Shown piece after piece: positions 21,162 through 27,478 of a DNA stretch of 27,478 nt. Each line of letters opens with the position of its first letter. Positions within the stretch are counted from its first letter, which is position 1. The notes below the pieces were generated by a model. It searched no databases. It saw only the letters and a program-made list of their open reading frames with translations, and was not told the DNA's origin. The stretch comes from Mogibacterium sp. GTDB taxonomy: Bacteria > Bacillota > Clostridia > Peptostreptococcales > Anaerovoracaceae. The stretch spans positions 39,756 to 67,233 of the forward strand of contig JAEUGJ010000031.1 of the NCBI GenBank assembly GCA_016775335.1, read 5' to 3'. Both the position numbers and the translations under genes were made by a program.

Positions 21162-22160
21162 ATGTACAAGATTATCAATATTACTGATGAGCAGATTGCT
21201 TTAGGAAATGAAGAACACCAACTGGTTATGGTTCCAACGACTGCGGCAAATTACGAAAACCCAAAAGTGGGGGATGTCGTTGAATTGTTCCGGGGTGAGG
21301 ATACTTTTATTGTAACAAAAGCAGAACCGGAATACGAAAGTGAAGAAAGCGCGGCCTTAAGTGCAGAGTCATCTCAAAATAAAGAAGTGGTTCCTCTTGA
21401 GATGATGCCAAATAGTGCAAAGGCAAAATGGACCTGTTGTTTCTGTGGTGATGCGATTAAAATCATGAAAAGAAAGTACCTGACGAAAGATGGTTTCTTC
21501 ATTTGCCCTAAATGCGGAGATAGAGTTTGTTCTACGAAGGTAAAAATGTTTACTGGATTGTACACAAAGAAGCAAATTGAGGAAATGGCTCATTCACAAG
21601 CTGTATCTGAAGTTGCAGTGTCTGAGATTGATTCGGTAACAAAATATGATGTATTCTCACCTACAATGAATATTCGCGTTGCTGATTTCTTTGAAGAATA
21701 TGCTTTTCGGGTAGATGAGCAAAACCGACTGTTCTCATGCAAAGCTTTCCGCAAGAACATGTCCGGAGCCGGAAAAGGATTTCTTTCTGCTTTGAAGAGA
21801 CCCGATGATGATGGAATATATTCTTTTGATAAAATCTTGCAATTTGAACTTTTAGAAGATGGCAAAACCATTGCAGAAGGTGGACTTGGAAGTGCGCTTG
21901 CCGGCGGTTTGTTGTTTGGTGGTGTGGGAGCCATGGTAGGAGCCTCTGTAGGAAGTAAAACAATGAGAGGGACGTGCACTACGCTGCAATTGAAGGTGGT
22001 GATGAATGATTTAAACACTCCCGTGTTATATCTTGAGTTTATGTCTTTTCCCGGGATTGGGATGTCAAGAGAAACCGGTACATACCGCAAAGCATTGGAT
22101 TCAGCTCATCGGATTGCATCAATAATTCAAATTATGTTAAATCAATCTCAGGAAGAATGA
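21162..22160 (+). CDS. Zinc-ribbon/glycine-zipper protein with shared N-terminal domain (DUF4428-like)
   Basis: The 332-aa product has the shared domain at 1-55 (ALGNEEHQLVMVP, YENPKVGDVVELF). A zinc ribbon follows, with Cys92-x2-Cys95 and Cys115-x2-Cys118 in CCFCGD and ICPKCGD. The rest (about 160-328) resembles the region found with DUF4428-type ribbons in Firmicutes mobile DNA: FEEYAFRVDEQNRLF, YSFDKILQFELLEDGKTIAEGG, then a Gly/Ala-rich zipper (240-264, GSALAGGLLFGGVGAMVGAS) that may insert in membranes, and a final LQLKVVMNDLNTPVLYLEF. The ribosome site is GAGGG. The family assignment is from memory of patterns. Last gene of the cassette, A/T-rich codons. Confidence 0.8.
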   Translation: MYKIINITDEQIALGNEEHQLVMVPTTAANYENPKVGDVVELFRGEDTFIVTKAEPEYESEESAALSAESSQNKEVVPLEMMPNSAKAKWTCCFCGDAIKIMKRKYLTKDGFFICPKCGDRVCSTKVKMFTGLYTKKQIEEMAHSQAVSEVAVSEIDSVTKYDVFSPTMNIRVADFFEEYAFRVDEQNRLFSCKAFRKNMSGAGKGFLSALKRPDDDGIYSFDKILQFELLEDGKTIAEGGLGSALAGGLLFGGVGAMVGASVGSKTMRGTCTTLQLKVVMNDLNTPVLYLEFMSFPGIGMSRETGTYRKALDSAHRIASIIQIMLNQSQEE

Positions 22161-22221
22161 AACAATATCTCGGGATGCAATTCTTACAGAATTCTACTTT
22201 TATGAAATATCTATACAAACA

Positions 22222-22258
22222 AAACCCCTGCCGCTTCATTCCGAAGCGGCAGGGGTTT
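22222..22258. terminator. Bidirectional terminator between the cassette and the purine permease
   Basis: Perfect 16-bp stem AAACCCCTGCCGCTTC / GAAGCGGCAGGGGTTT with a 5-nt loop. On the minus strand it ends in TTTTGTTT, so it mainly serves the permease; on the plus strand only three T follow. Confidence 0.85.
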
Positions 22259-22297
22259 CACTATCTACATTATATATCCCGGAAGCCCGGGCGGTTC

Positions 22298-23671
22298 TTA
22301 ATGGAAGCCGATTCCGTATGCCAGCGTTCCCAGACGCAGTGCAAACAGGAAGAATGCAACCCACATAACCGGAGCGACGTCCTTTGCCTTCTTGGTGATG
22401 ACCTTGAGGAGAACCCAAGTGATCATTCCGAACATGATTCCGTTTGCGATGGAATAGGTGAACGGCATCATGATGATGGCCATGAAACCGCCGGCCGTGT
22501 CGGCAATGTCTGCCTCGAAGTCCATGTTTTTAACCGAAGTCAGCATCAGAAGACCAACGTATACCAGCGCCGGAGTGGTAGCGAATCCCGGAATCGCCAG
22601 GAAAATCGGCGAGAAGAACAGGGAAATCAGGAACAGCACGCCGGTAACCACTGCGGTGAGACCGGTTCTTCCGCCGGCAGCAACACCTGCGGTGGACTCT
22701 ACGTAACTGGTTACGGTAGAAGTACCGAAGCAAGCACCCAGGATGGTACCGAATGCATCGGAGAGCAGAGCACCTTTCGCGCGAGGCAGGTTTCCGTTCT
22801 CGTCCAGCAGGCCGCCCTTGGAAGCTACGCCAATCAGGGTTCCAACGGTATCGAACAGGTCAACGAACAGGAAGGAGAAGACGATTACCGCGAACTCCAC
22901 GATGTTCTTTCCCACCCATCCGAAATCAAAGGCGAACATGGTCGGCGCCTTCGGGATGAAGGATGCGCCGGAGAGGCTCGGAATCAGGGAGTATACCTCT
23001 TTCGCCGGGTCCACGTGATACCAGCCGGTGAGCTGTGCGATGATGCCCATAATCCAAGTGAGAAGGATGCCCCAGAGCACGGCACCCGGAACGTTGTAGT
23101 GAACCAGTACGCAGATGATGACGAAACCAATCATCGCCAGAACGAACTGCGGGGTGGATACGGAACCAAGATCTACCAGGGTGGATTCGCTTCCGATTAC
23201 GACGCCGGCACCCTTGAGACCTACGATGGTAATGAAGAGACCGATTCCGGCGGTGATACCGTACTTCAGGTTGGACGGAACATCGTTAACCAGCTTTTCC
23301 CGGAAATTGGTGAGGGACAGCAGGACGAAGATGATACCTTCTACCAGTACTGCGGTAAGTGCGATTTTCCATGGGTCGTTGATTCCCGCCTTTGCCATCG
23401 GGATGCACACGGAGAATGCAAAGTATGCGTTCAGACCCATTCCGGAAGCCAGAGCAACCGGGTAGTTGGCAAAGAATGCCATGAACAGTGTGCCGAAGAA
23501 CGCGGAAACAGCGGTTGCGGTGAATACAGCCGCGGAATCCATTCCGGCTGCGGACAGGATGTTCGGGTTTACCGCCAGGATGTACACCATCGATAGGAAG
23601 GTGGTGACGCCGGCGATGACCTCGGTGCGGACATCCGTTCCGTTCTCCTTAAGTTTAAAATACTTTTCCAT
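22298..23671 (-). CDS. NCS2-family purine permease (AzgA/PbuG-type)
   Basis: The 457-aa membrane protein is a nucleobase:cation symporter of the AzgA branch, whose members take up adenine, guanine or hypoxanthine. It starts MEKYFKLKENGTDVRTEVIAGVTTFLSMVYILAVNP and has the substrate motifs ALASGMGLNAYFAF, FLFVDLFDTVGTLIGVASKGG and GTSTVTSYVESTAGVAAGGRTGL, with 12 or more membrane segments. The start at 23671 follows AAGGAG (forward 23681-23686); an in-frame ATG at 23731 lies close to the promoter and gives an atypical leader. The exact purine cannot be assigned. No purine riboswitch is present in the 70-nt leader. Codon use is that of a well-expressed gene. Confidence 0.93.
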   Translation of the reverse strand: MEKYFKLKENGTDVRTEVIAGVTTFLSMVYILAVNPNILSAAGMDSAAVFTATAVSAFFGTLFMAFFANYPVALASGMGLNAYFAFSVCIPMAKAGINDPWKIALTAVLVEGIIFVLLSLTNFREKLVNDVPSNLKYGITAGIGLFITIVGLKGAGVVIGSESTLVDLGSVSTPQFVLAMIGFVIICVLVHYNVPGAVLWGILLTWIMGIIAQLTGWYHVDPAKEVYSLIPSLSGASFIPKAPTMFAFDFGWVGKNIVEFAVIVFSFLFVDLFDTVGTLIGVASKGGLLDENGNLPRAKGALLSDAFGTILGACFGTSTVTSYVESTAGVAAGGRTGLTAVVTGVLFLISLFFSPIFLAIPGFATTPALVYVGLLMLTSVKNMDFEADIADTAGGFMAIIMMPFTYSIANGIMFGMITWVLLKVITKKAKDVAPVMWVAFFLFALRLGTLAYGIGFH

Positions 23672-23712
23672 TAAAAACAGCTCCTTAAAAATAAATATAA
23701 AAAACGTAGTGA

Positions 23713-23732
23713 TTTGAGGGGATTCCCTCAAA
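23713..23732 (-). promoter_or_regulatory. Hairpin in the 5' leader of the purine permease mRNA
   Basis: TTTGAGGG-GATT-CCCTCAAA on the plus strand: perfect 8-bp stem near the 5' end of the minus-strand mRNA. The seven T precede it in the mRNA, so it is not a terminator; it may protect the 5' end. Confidence 0.5.
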
Positions 23733-23745
23733 AAAAGACACGACT

Positions 23746-23774
23746 ATTATAATTGAAAAAAACCTTGCAATCAA
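23746..23774 (-). promoter_or_regulatory. Promoter of the purine permease gene
   Basis: On the minus strand, -35 TTGATT (forward 23769-23774), 17-nt spacer, -10 TATAAT (forward 23746-23751). Its -35 overlaps that of the divergent rpsB promoter by 2 bp. Confidence 0.75.
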
Positions 23775-23793
23775 GAACTCTTTCCAATATAAT
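23765..23793 (+). promoter_or_regulatory. Promoter of rpsB-tsf
   Basis: -35 TTGCAA (23765-23770), 17-nt spacer, -10 TATAAT (23788-23793). Start expected near 23800. Confidence 0.8.
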
Positions 23794-23799
23794 ATATGA

Positions 23800-23940
23800 G
23801 CGTGTTTCCACACGCCGGCTTTATGCCGCAATATTTTATATTTTGCACATCGTGAGGATGCCGCGGTGCCTTCTTTTATAAAAGAAGGAAGGTTGAAGGC
23901 AAAGACGCACGATGGAAGAAACGAAACCGGAGGTATTATA
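23800..23940 (+). ncRNA. Structured 5' leader of rpsB, probable S2 autoregulatory element
   Basis: About 140 nt of leader contain GCGTGT/ACACGC (23800-23805, 23810-23815) and CGGC/GCCG (23816-23819, 23825-23828) hairpins, then a long-range stem CATCGTG/CACGATG (23848-23854, 23908-23914). Inside this, a perfect 20-bp palindrome (23869-23888) competes with TGCCTTC/GAAGGCA (23867-23873, 23895-23901). Ribosomal protein S2 represses its own mRNA in other bacteria, and a leader with two exclusive folds fits such control. The role here is inference. Confidence 0.55.
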
Positions 23941-24693
23941 ATGTCAGTAGTTTCTATGAAACAGTTACTTGAAGCCGGTGTTCATTTCGGACACCAGACC
24001 AGAAGATGGAACCCTAAGATGGCTCCGTACATCTTCACAGAGAGAAATGGAATTTACATCATCGACCTGCAGAAGACCATCAAGATGATCGACGATGCTT
24101 ATGATTTCATGAGAGAGGTTGGCGCAACCGGTAAGCCGGTACTGTTCGTCGGCACAAAGAAGCAGGCTCAGGCTGCAATCAAGGACGAAGCAAACCGTTG
24201 CGGTATGTACTTCGTTAACGAGAGATGGCTGGGCGGAATGCTGACCAACTACAAGACCATCAGCAAGAGAATCGAACGTCTCAACGAGATCAGAGAGATG
24301 GAAGAGGATGGCACTATCAACAAGTATGCGAAGAAGGAAATCCTGAAGATCAGAAACGAAGCTGAGAAGCTGGAGAAGTTCCTGGGCGGAATCAAGGACA
24401 TGAAGGGAATGCCTGGTGCAATCTTCGTTGTTGATCCGAAGAAGGAAAAGATTGCCGTTAAGGAAGCTCGCATTCTGGGAATTCCGGTTGTTGGTATCGT
24501 AGACACCAACTGCGATCCGGACGATGTAGACTACATCATCCCGGCAAACGATGACGCGATCAGAGCGGTTAAGCTGATCACATCGGTAATGGCAGATGCT
24601 ATCGTAGAAGCTAAGCAGGGCGAGAGCTTTGACGAAGGCGTTGCAGAAGAGACAGCAGAAGAAGTTGCTGAGGAAGCTGCAGACGAAGAATAA
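23941..24693 (+). CDS. rpsB: Small ribosomal subunit protein uS2
   Basis: The 250-aa protein of the 30S subunit starts MSVVSMKQLLEAGVHFGHQTRRWNPKM, the uS2 signature, and has IDLQKT, GTKKQAQ, NERWLGGMLTNYKTI and VDTNCDPDDVDYIIPANDDAIRA. The C-terminus is a Glu/Ala-rich acidic tail. GGAGGT (23929-23934) is 6 nt before the ATG at 23941; an in-frame ATG at 23866 lies in the structured leader and is not the start. tsf follows after 86 nt, the usual rpsB-tsf pair. Arg codons are mostly AGA. Confidence 0.98.
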   Translation: MSVVSMKQLLEAGVHFGHQTRRWNPKMAPYIFTERNGIYIIDLQKTIKMIDDAYDFMREVGATGKPVLFVGTKKQAQAAIKDEANRCGMYFVNERWLGGMLTNYKTISKRIERLNEIREMEEDGTINKYAKKEILKIRNEAEKLEKFLGGIKDMKGMPGAIFVVDPKKEKIAVKEARILGIPVVGIVDTNCDPDDVDYIIPANDDAIRAVKLITSVMADAIVEAKQGESFDEGVAEETAEEVAEEAADEE

Positions 24694-24707
24694 TTAACCG
24701 ACAGGTG

Positions 24708-24746
24708 GCGGCTTCTTCAGATGTTATCCGGGGGAGCCGCATTTTT
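24708..24746 (+). terminator. Intercistronic attenuator/terminator between rpsB and tsf
   Basis: GCGGCT (24708-24713) pairs with AGCCGC (24735-24740) around a 21-nt loop, followed by ATTTTT. The stem is short and the loop long, so partial termination is likely. Confidence 0.55.
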
Positions 24747-24779
24747 CAAATTGCATATTTATAACAGGAGGACAAAGAC

Positions 24780-25694
24780 ATGGCTGTAACAGCTGCACTC
24801 GTAAAAGAACTGCGTGAGCGTACCGGCGCAGGAATGATGGACTGCAAGAAGGCACTGGTTGAAACAGACGGTGATATTGAAAAGGCAATCGATTACCTGA
24901 GAGAAAAGGGAATCATGAAGGCTCAGAAGAAGGCCGGCAGAATCGCTGCAGAAGGTCTGGTAAGAGTTGCTTTCGGTGAAGGAAACAAGACCGCTTCCAT
25001 CGTTGAAGTAAACTCCGAGACCGACTTCGTTGCAAAGAACGAAGAGTTCATCGAGTTCGTTGAGGACCTGGCAAAGGAAGTTCTGGTAAAGGGAAATATG
25101 CCGATGGAGCAGTTCATGGCAGAGCCTTTCGCAGAAGGTACCGTACAGGAAACTCTGACCGCAAAGGTTGCTAAGATCGGTGAGAACCTGAGCATCAGAA
25201 GATTCGCAAAGGTTGAGGAAGACGGCGTGGTATACGTTGGTTACACTCACGGCGGCGGAAGAATCGGCGTAATCGTTGGTATCAAGACCGACGCTGCTGC
25301 AGACGAAATCGCTGCTGTAGGTAAGGACGTTGCAATGCAGGTTGCTTCCATGAATCCGAAGTTCGTCAACGAAGACGGCGTTGATCCGGAATATCTGGAG
25401 AACGAGAAGAAGATCCTGACCGAGCAGGTTCTGAACGAAGGAAAGAAGCCGGAAATGGTAGAGAGAATTGTTGCCGGAAAGATCAAGAAGGAACTGAAGG
25501 AAGTATGCCTTCTGGACCAGCCGTTCGTAAAGGATGGCGATGTTTCCGTACAGCAGTACGTTGCTAATGCGGCTAAGGAAATCGGCAAGGATATGGAAGT
25601 TGTTTCCATGATCCGTTACGAAGTTGGTGAAGGAATCGAGAAGAAGGAAGATGACTTCGCTGCAGAAGTAGCTGCCCAGGTTGCCGGCAACTAA
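24780..25694 (+). CDS. tsf: Elongation factor Ts
   Basis: The 304-aa factor exchanges GDP for GTP on EF-Tu. The N-terminal UBA-like domain shows VKELRERTGAGMMDCKKALVE and EKAIDYLREKG; the core has AAEGLV, the invariant VNSETDFVAKN, and a C-terminal FVKDGDVSVQQYV. ACAGGAGG (24764-24771) precedes the ATG. It is second in the rpsB-tsf operon and closed by a terminator. Codon use is of the highly expressed type. Confidence 0.98.
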   Translation: MAVTAALVKELRERTGAGMMDCKKALVETDGDIEKAIDYLREKGIMKAQKKAGRIAAEGLVRVAFGEGNKTASIVEVNSETDFVAKNEEFIEFVEDLAKEVLVKGNMPMEQFMAEPFAEGTVQETLTAKVAKIGENLSIRRFAKVEEDGVVYVGYTHGGGRIGVIVGIKTDAAADEIAAVGKDVAMQVASMNPKFVNEDGVDPEYLENEKKILTEQVLNEGKKPEMVERIVAGKIKKELKEVCLLDQPFVKDGDVSVQQYVANAAKEIGKDMEVVSMIRYEVGEGIEKKEDDFAAEVAAQVAGN

Positions 25695-25714
25695 TCGGAA
25701 CAGAAGAGAAAATG

Positions 25715-25743
25715 AAGGCCGGGTGCAATGCATCCGGCCTTTT
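25715..25743 (+). terminator. Rho-independent terminator of rpsB-tsf
   Basis: 12-bp stem AAGGCCGGGTGC / GCATCCGGCCTT with one G-U pair and a 3-nt loop, then TTTT. Confidence 0.9.
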
Positions 25744-25784
25744 GTCCTTTTATATCGTGAGGGACAGCAGAGGGGAGAAAAAAG

Positions 25785-26414
25785 ATGGATAAAGTATTAT
25801 TGCTGAACGGCAGCCCGCATCAGTTCGGATGCACTCACACGGCACTGCGTGAAGTGTCCGATGCCATTGAGGATTCGGGGCTGCAGACAGAAATTCTTCA
25901 TGTGGGCGCAGTCAACATCCCGGGCTGCAAAGCCTGCGGATATTGCAGCCGAACCGGCCGCTGCATCATGGACGGAGATCCGGTGAATACGGTAATCGAG
26001 AAGCTGCGGGACTGCTCCGGCCTGGTGGTAGGTTCTCCGGTGTATTACGGAGGTCCTTCCGGGGCGATTGTGTCCCTCTTGGAACGGGTGTTTTACGCAT
26101 GCGATTCCGCTTACCTAAAAGGAAAACCGGCGGCCGCCATCGCATCCTGCCGGCGTTCCGGCACAACGGCCACCTTCGACCGGCTGAATAAATTTTTTAC
26201 CATATCTCAAATGCCTGTCGTATCCTCCCAGTATTGGAACGGCGTTCACGGAAACAATCCGGACGAAGTGCTCCACGACCTGGAGGGGATGCAGACCATG
26301 CGGACCCTGGGCCGGAATATGGCGTGGATGATTAAGTGTTTTGAAGCGGGAAGAGCCGTCGGCATCGAATTCCCGGAACCGGAAAAACCCATCGCAACTA
26401 ATTTTATCCGCTAG
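25785..26414 (+). CDS. Flavodoxin-fold NAD(P)H-dependent oxidoreductase, iron-sulfur flavoprotein type
   Basis: The 209-aa product belongs to the FMN reductase-like flavodoxin superfamily (PF03358). The FMN phosphate loop is LLNGSPHQFGCTHTAL, and VVGSPVYYGGPSGA is the second FMN-binding loop. Between them Cys48-x2-Cys51-x2-Cys54-x5-Cys60 (CKACGYCSRTGRC) fits the compact cysteine motif of archaeal/clostridial iron-sulfur flavoproteins, which bind a 4Fe-4S cluster. It may transfer electrons or reduce oxygen species or quinones; the substrate is unknown. GAGGGGAG precedes the ATG. It starts 90 nt after tsf, past the terminator, and no strong promoter was seen. Confidence 0.88.
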   Translation: MDKVLLLNGSPHQFGCTHTALREVSDAIEDSGLQTEILHVGAVNIPGCKACGYCSRTGRCIMDGDPVNTVIEKLRDCSGLVVGSPVYYGGPSGAIVSLLERVFYACDSAYLKGKPAAAIASCRRSGTTATFDRLNKFFTISQMPVVSSQYWNGVHGNNPDEVLHDLEGMQTMRTLGRNMAWMIKCFEAGRAVGIEFPEPEKPIATNFIR

Positions 26415-26474
26415 AAACCAAAGCCGGCGCGGTGTCCCTCGGAGTGCGAAGGATGCCGTAGAGCGGCGCGGGTC

Positions 26475-26505
26475 GGTTGAAATGGGCGGTTGAAAATGGT
26501 AATAT
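26475..26505 (+). promoter_or_regulatory. Probable promoter of the HdeD-like gene
   Basis: -35 TTGAAA (26477-26482), 17-nt spacer, -10 TAATAT (26500-26505). The -35 is part of a small tandem repeat, CGGTTGAAATGG / CGGTTGAAAATGG (26475-26486, 26488-26500). The preceding 26415-26474 holds only an imperfect G+C-rich stem-loop without a T run. Confidence 0.45.
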
Positions 26506-26537
26506 TACAGATATTAAAAGTTGGAAGGAAGTAAAAC

Positions 26538-27257
26538 ATGAGATCATTGATGATGCTTGTAAGCCTGCTGGTAGTGGGCGTCGGAACATTCTGCATCGCA
26601 AACGCCAGCGTGCCGTTTGTGGGAGTTGCTTTTATCGTTGGCATGGCGATTCTCCTGATGGGCATCTGCGAGCTGGTGGTGAACAGAGTGACCAATATGA
26701 GTTCCTATGAATCGAAGAAGGAAGTGAATGTAGAAGGATTTACTTCCGTGATTTTGGGCTGCGTATTTCTGTCCGGACAGGTGACGGAGGACGTGGCAAT
26801 CACGGCAGTATTCGCCCTGTGGATGACCCTGGAAGGGCTTAAGGCCGTTTCATCGGTAAACTTCAACTTCCGGACGCAGTCGCCACTGGACCGCTTTACG
26901 GAGGCCCTGGGCATCGTGATGACCCTGTTCGGCGTATACATGTTCTACAATATGATGCTTCTGGATTTCAAAATCCTGACCCTGGTGGGCACCGCCCTGT
27001 TCCTGCTGGGCATGTGTCGCTTCCGGATTGCACTCTCCATCGAGTACCGGACCCCGGATATGCTGACGGGAAACAAGGAGCGCTTGGCGGATGCAAAACG
27101 CGACGAGAAGCGGGCGATGCAGAAAGCGAAGGAAGGTATTCGGGAGACCAAGGAAGCCAGAGAACGAATCGCAAAGGTCAAGAAAGCCATCGAGAAGGAA
27201 GAATCCATGATGCGCCTGGCCGAACGCCGCCGCTCCAAAGATCCGGAGAAGAAGTAG
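26538..27257 (+). CDS. HdeD-like (DUF308) membrane protein with C-terminal coiled coil
   Basis: The 239-aa product has about six hydrophobic segments in the first 165 residues (LVSLLVVGVGTFCIA, GVAFIVGMAILLMGI, FTSVILGCVFLSG, ITAVFALWMTLEGL, LGIVMTLFGVYMFY, ILTLVGTALFLLGM), the repeated pattern of HdeD/DUF308 proteins. The last 60 residues are highly charged and helical (KERLADAKRDEKRAMQKAKEG...), a probable cytoplasmic coiled coil, which plain HdeD proteins lack. HdeD is linked to acid resistance in E. coli; the role here is unknown. AAGGAAG precedes the ATG. Monocistronic with its own terminator. Confidence 0.8.
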   Translation: MRSLMMLVSLLVVGVGTFCIANASVPFVGVAFIVGMAILLMGICELVVNRVTNMSSYESKKEVNVEGFTSVILGCVFLSGQVTEDVAITAVFALWMTLEGLKAVSSVNFNFRTQSPLDRFTEALGIVMTLFGVYMFYNMMLLDFKILTLVGTALFLLGMCRFRIALSIEYRTPDMLTGNKERLADAKRDEKRAMQKAKEGIRETKEARERIAKVKKAIEKEESMMRLAERRRSKDPEKK

Positions 27258-27285
27258 CCGGTAAAAACAAATACGAAATGCACAG

Positions 27286-27311
27286 ACGTCCGGCCGATGC
27301 CGGGCGTTTTT
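27286..27311 (+). terminator. Rho-independent terminator of the HdeD-like gene
   Basis: 9-bp stem ACGTCCGGC / GCCGGGCGT with one G-U pair, loop CGAT, then TTTTT. The following 27312-27409 shows nothing recognisable. Confidence 0.85.
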
Positions 27312-27409
27312 GTATGACGAGGTGTGCGCAGCGGAAAGATGTTCGCCTCCCGGGGAAAAAACCGTATGCCAGCCAATTCGAGGGTTATAAACGAAAAAAT
27401 GAAATTCAT

Positions 27410-27461
27410 GTAAAAAAGTTGTAAAAAAGTTGTTGACAAGTGCATGCAACGCGAGTATAAT
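27410..27461 (+). promoter_or_regulatory. Consensus promoter at the right edge, rRNA-operon type
   Basis: -35 TTGACA (27433-27438), 17-nt spacer, -10 TATAAT (27456-27461): both boxes perfect. Upstream is a tandem 11-bp repeat GTAAAAAAGTT (27410-27420, 27421-27431) like an A-rich UP element. The spacer holds the palindrome TGCATGCA (27441-27448). The driven gene lies beyond the window; an rRNA or tRNA operon is plausible. Confidence 0.85.
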
Positions 27462-27478
27462 CTTATCTTGTCGTCACC

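Noticed and set aside
23672..23745. Purine riboswitch upstream of the NCS2 permease
   Set aside because: The leader is only about 70 nt and has no purine aptamer core, only one short hairpin.
26415..26474. Terminator after the flavodoxin-type gene
   Set aside because: Only an imperfect G+C-rich stem-loop with internal mismatches and no T run is present.

Overview
The window looks like chromosomal DNA of a Gram-positive anaerobe of the Bacillota, most likely a non-sporulating member of the Clostridia. The evidence is the hrcA-grpE-dnaK-dnaJ operon under a perfect CIRCE operator, strong AGGAGG-type ribosome sites, lipobox lipoproteins, a sortase-type surface protein, a BirA-type operator at bioY, and rpsT beside lepA-hemW without the sporulation genes gpr and spoIIP. 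UGA is a normal stop here (hrcA, hemW and one accessory gene end with it). No tRNA, rRNA or CRISPR array was found. The right edge carries a consensus promoter of rRNA-operon type pointing out of the window.

Layout. 1-920: the edge of a structured repeat, then a pyridoxal-type kinase (minus). 999-5926: heat-shock operon hrcA-grpE-dnaK-dnaJ with promoter, CIRCE and terminator. 5952-8500: a lipoprotein gene, then a thioester-domain surface adhesin broken by one in-frame TGA. 8503-10924 (minus): GH25 lysozyme, exonuclease III and a lipoprotein, probably one transcript. 11003-12330: a highly expressed PLP aminotransferase. 12345-13620: three tandem copies of a 96-bp structured repeat, bioY with its operator, and another copy of the same repeat type. 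13621-18528: rpsT (minus), lepA, hemW and glpK. 18548-22258: an A+T-rich accessory island with a Phd/RelE-type toxin-antitoxin pair, a 283-bp inverted-repeat element, and three consecutive genes that share one N-terminal domain fused to three different C-terminal modules. 22298-23671: NCS2 purine permease (minus). 23765-25743: rpsB-tsf with a long structured leader. 25785-27311: an iron-sulfur-type flavodoxin reductase and a HdeD-like membrane protein.

The most interesting items are four. (1) The three-paralog cassette at 19753-22160: its promoter has a run of eight G between -35 and -10, which suggests phase variation, and its middle gene carries Ltp repeats known from phage superinfection exclusion. 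(2) A family of hairpin elements (window start, 12345-12637, 13433-13527) whose stem arms change while staying complementary and whose loop keeps a conserved core. (3) The thioester adhesin interrupted at one codon that was probably a tryptophan. (4) The 283-bp element with 25-bp terminal inverted repeats between the toxin-antitoxin pair and the cassette.

Two codon styles are visible. dnaK, the aminotransferase, rpsB, tsf and rpsT prefer AGA for arginine and GTA/GCA, as expected for highly expressed genes. Most other genes use CGG/CGC and GTG/GCC, and the accessory island uses A/T-ending codons.
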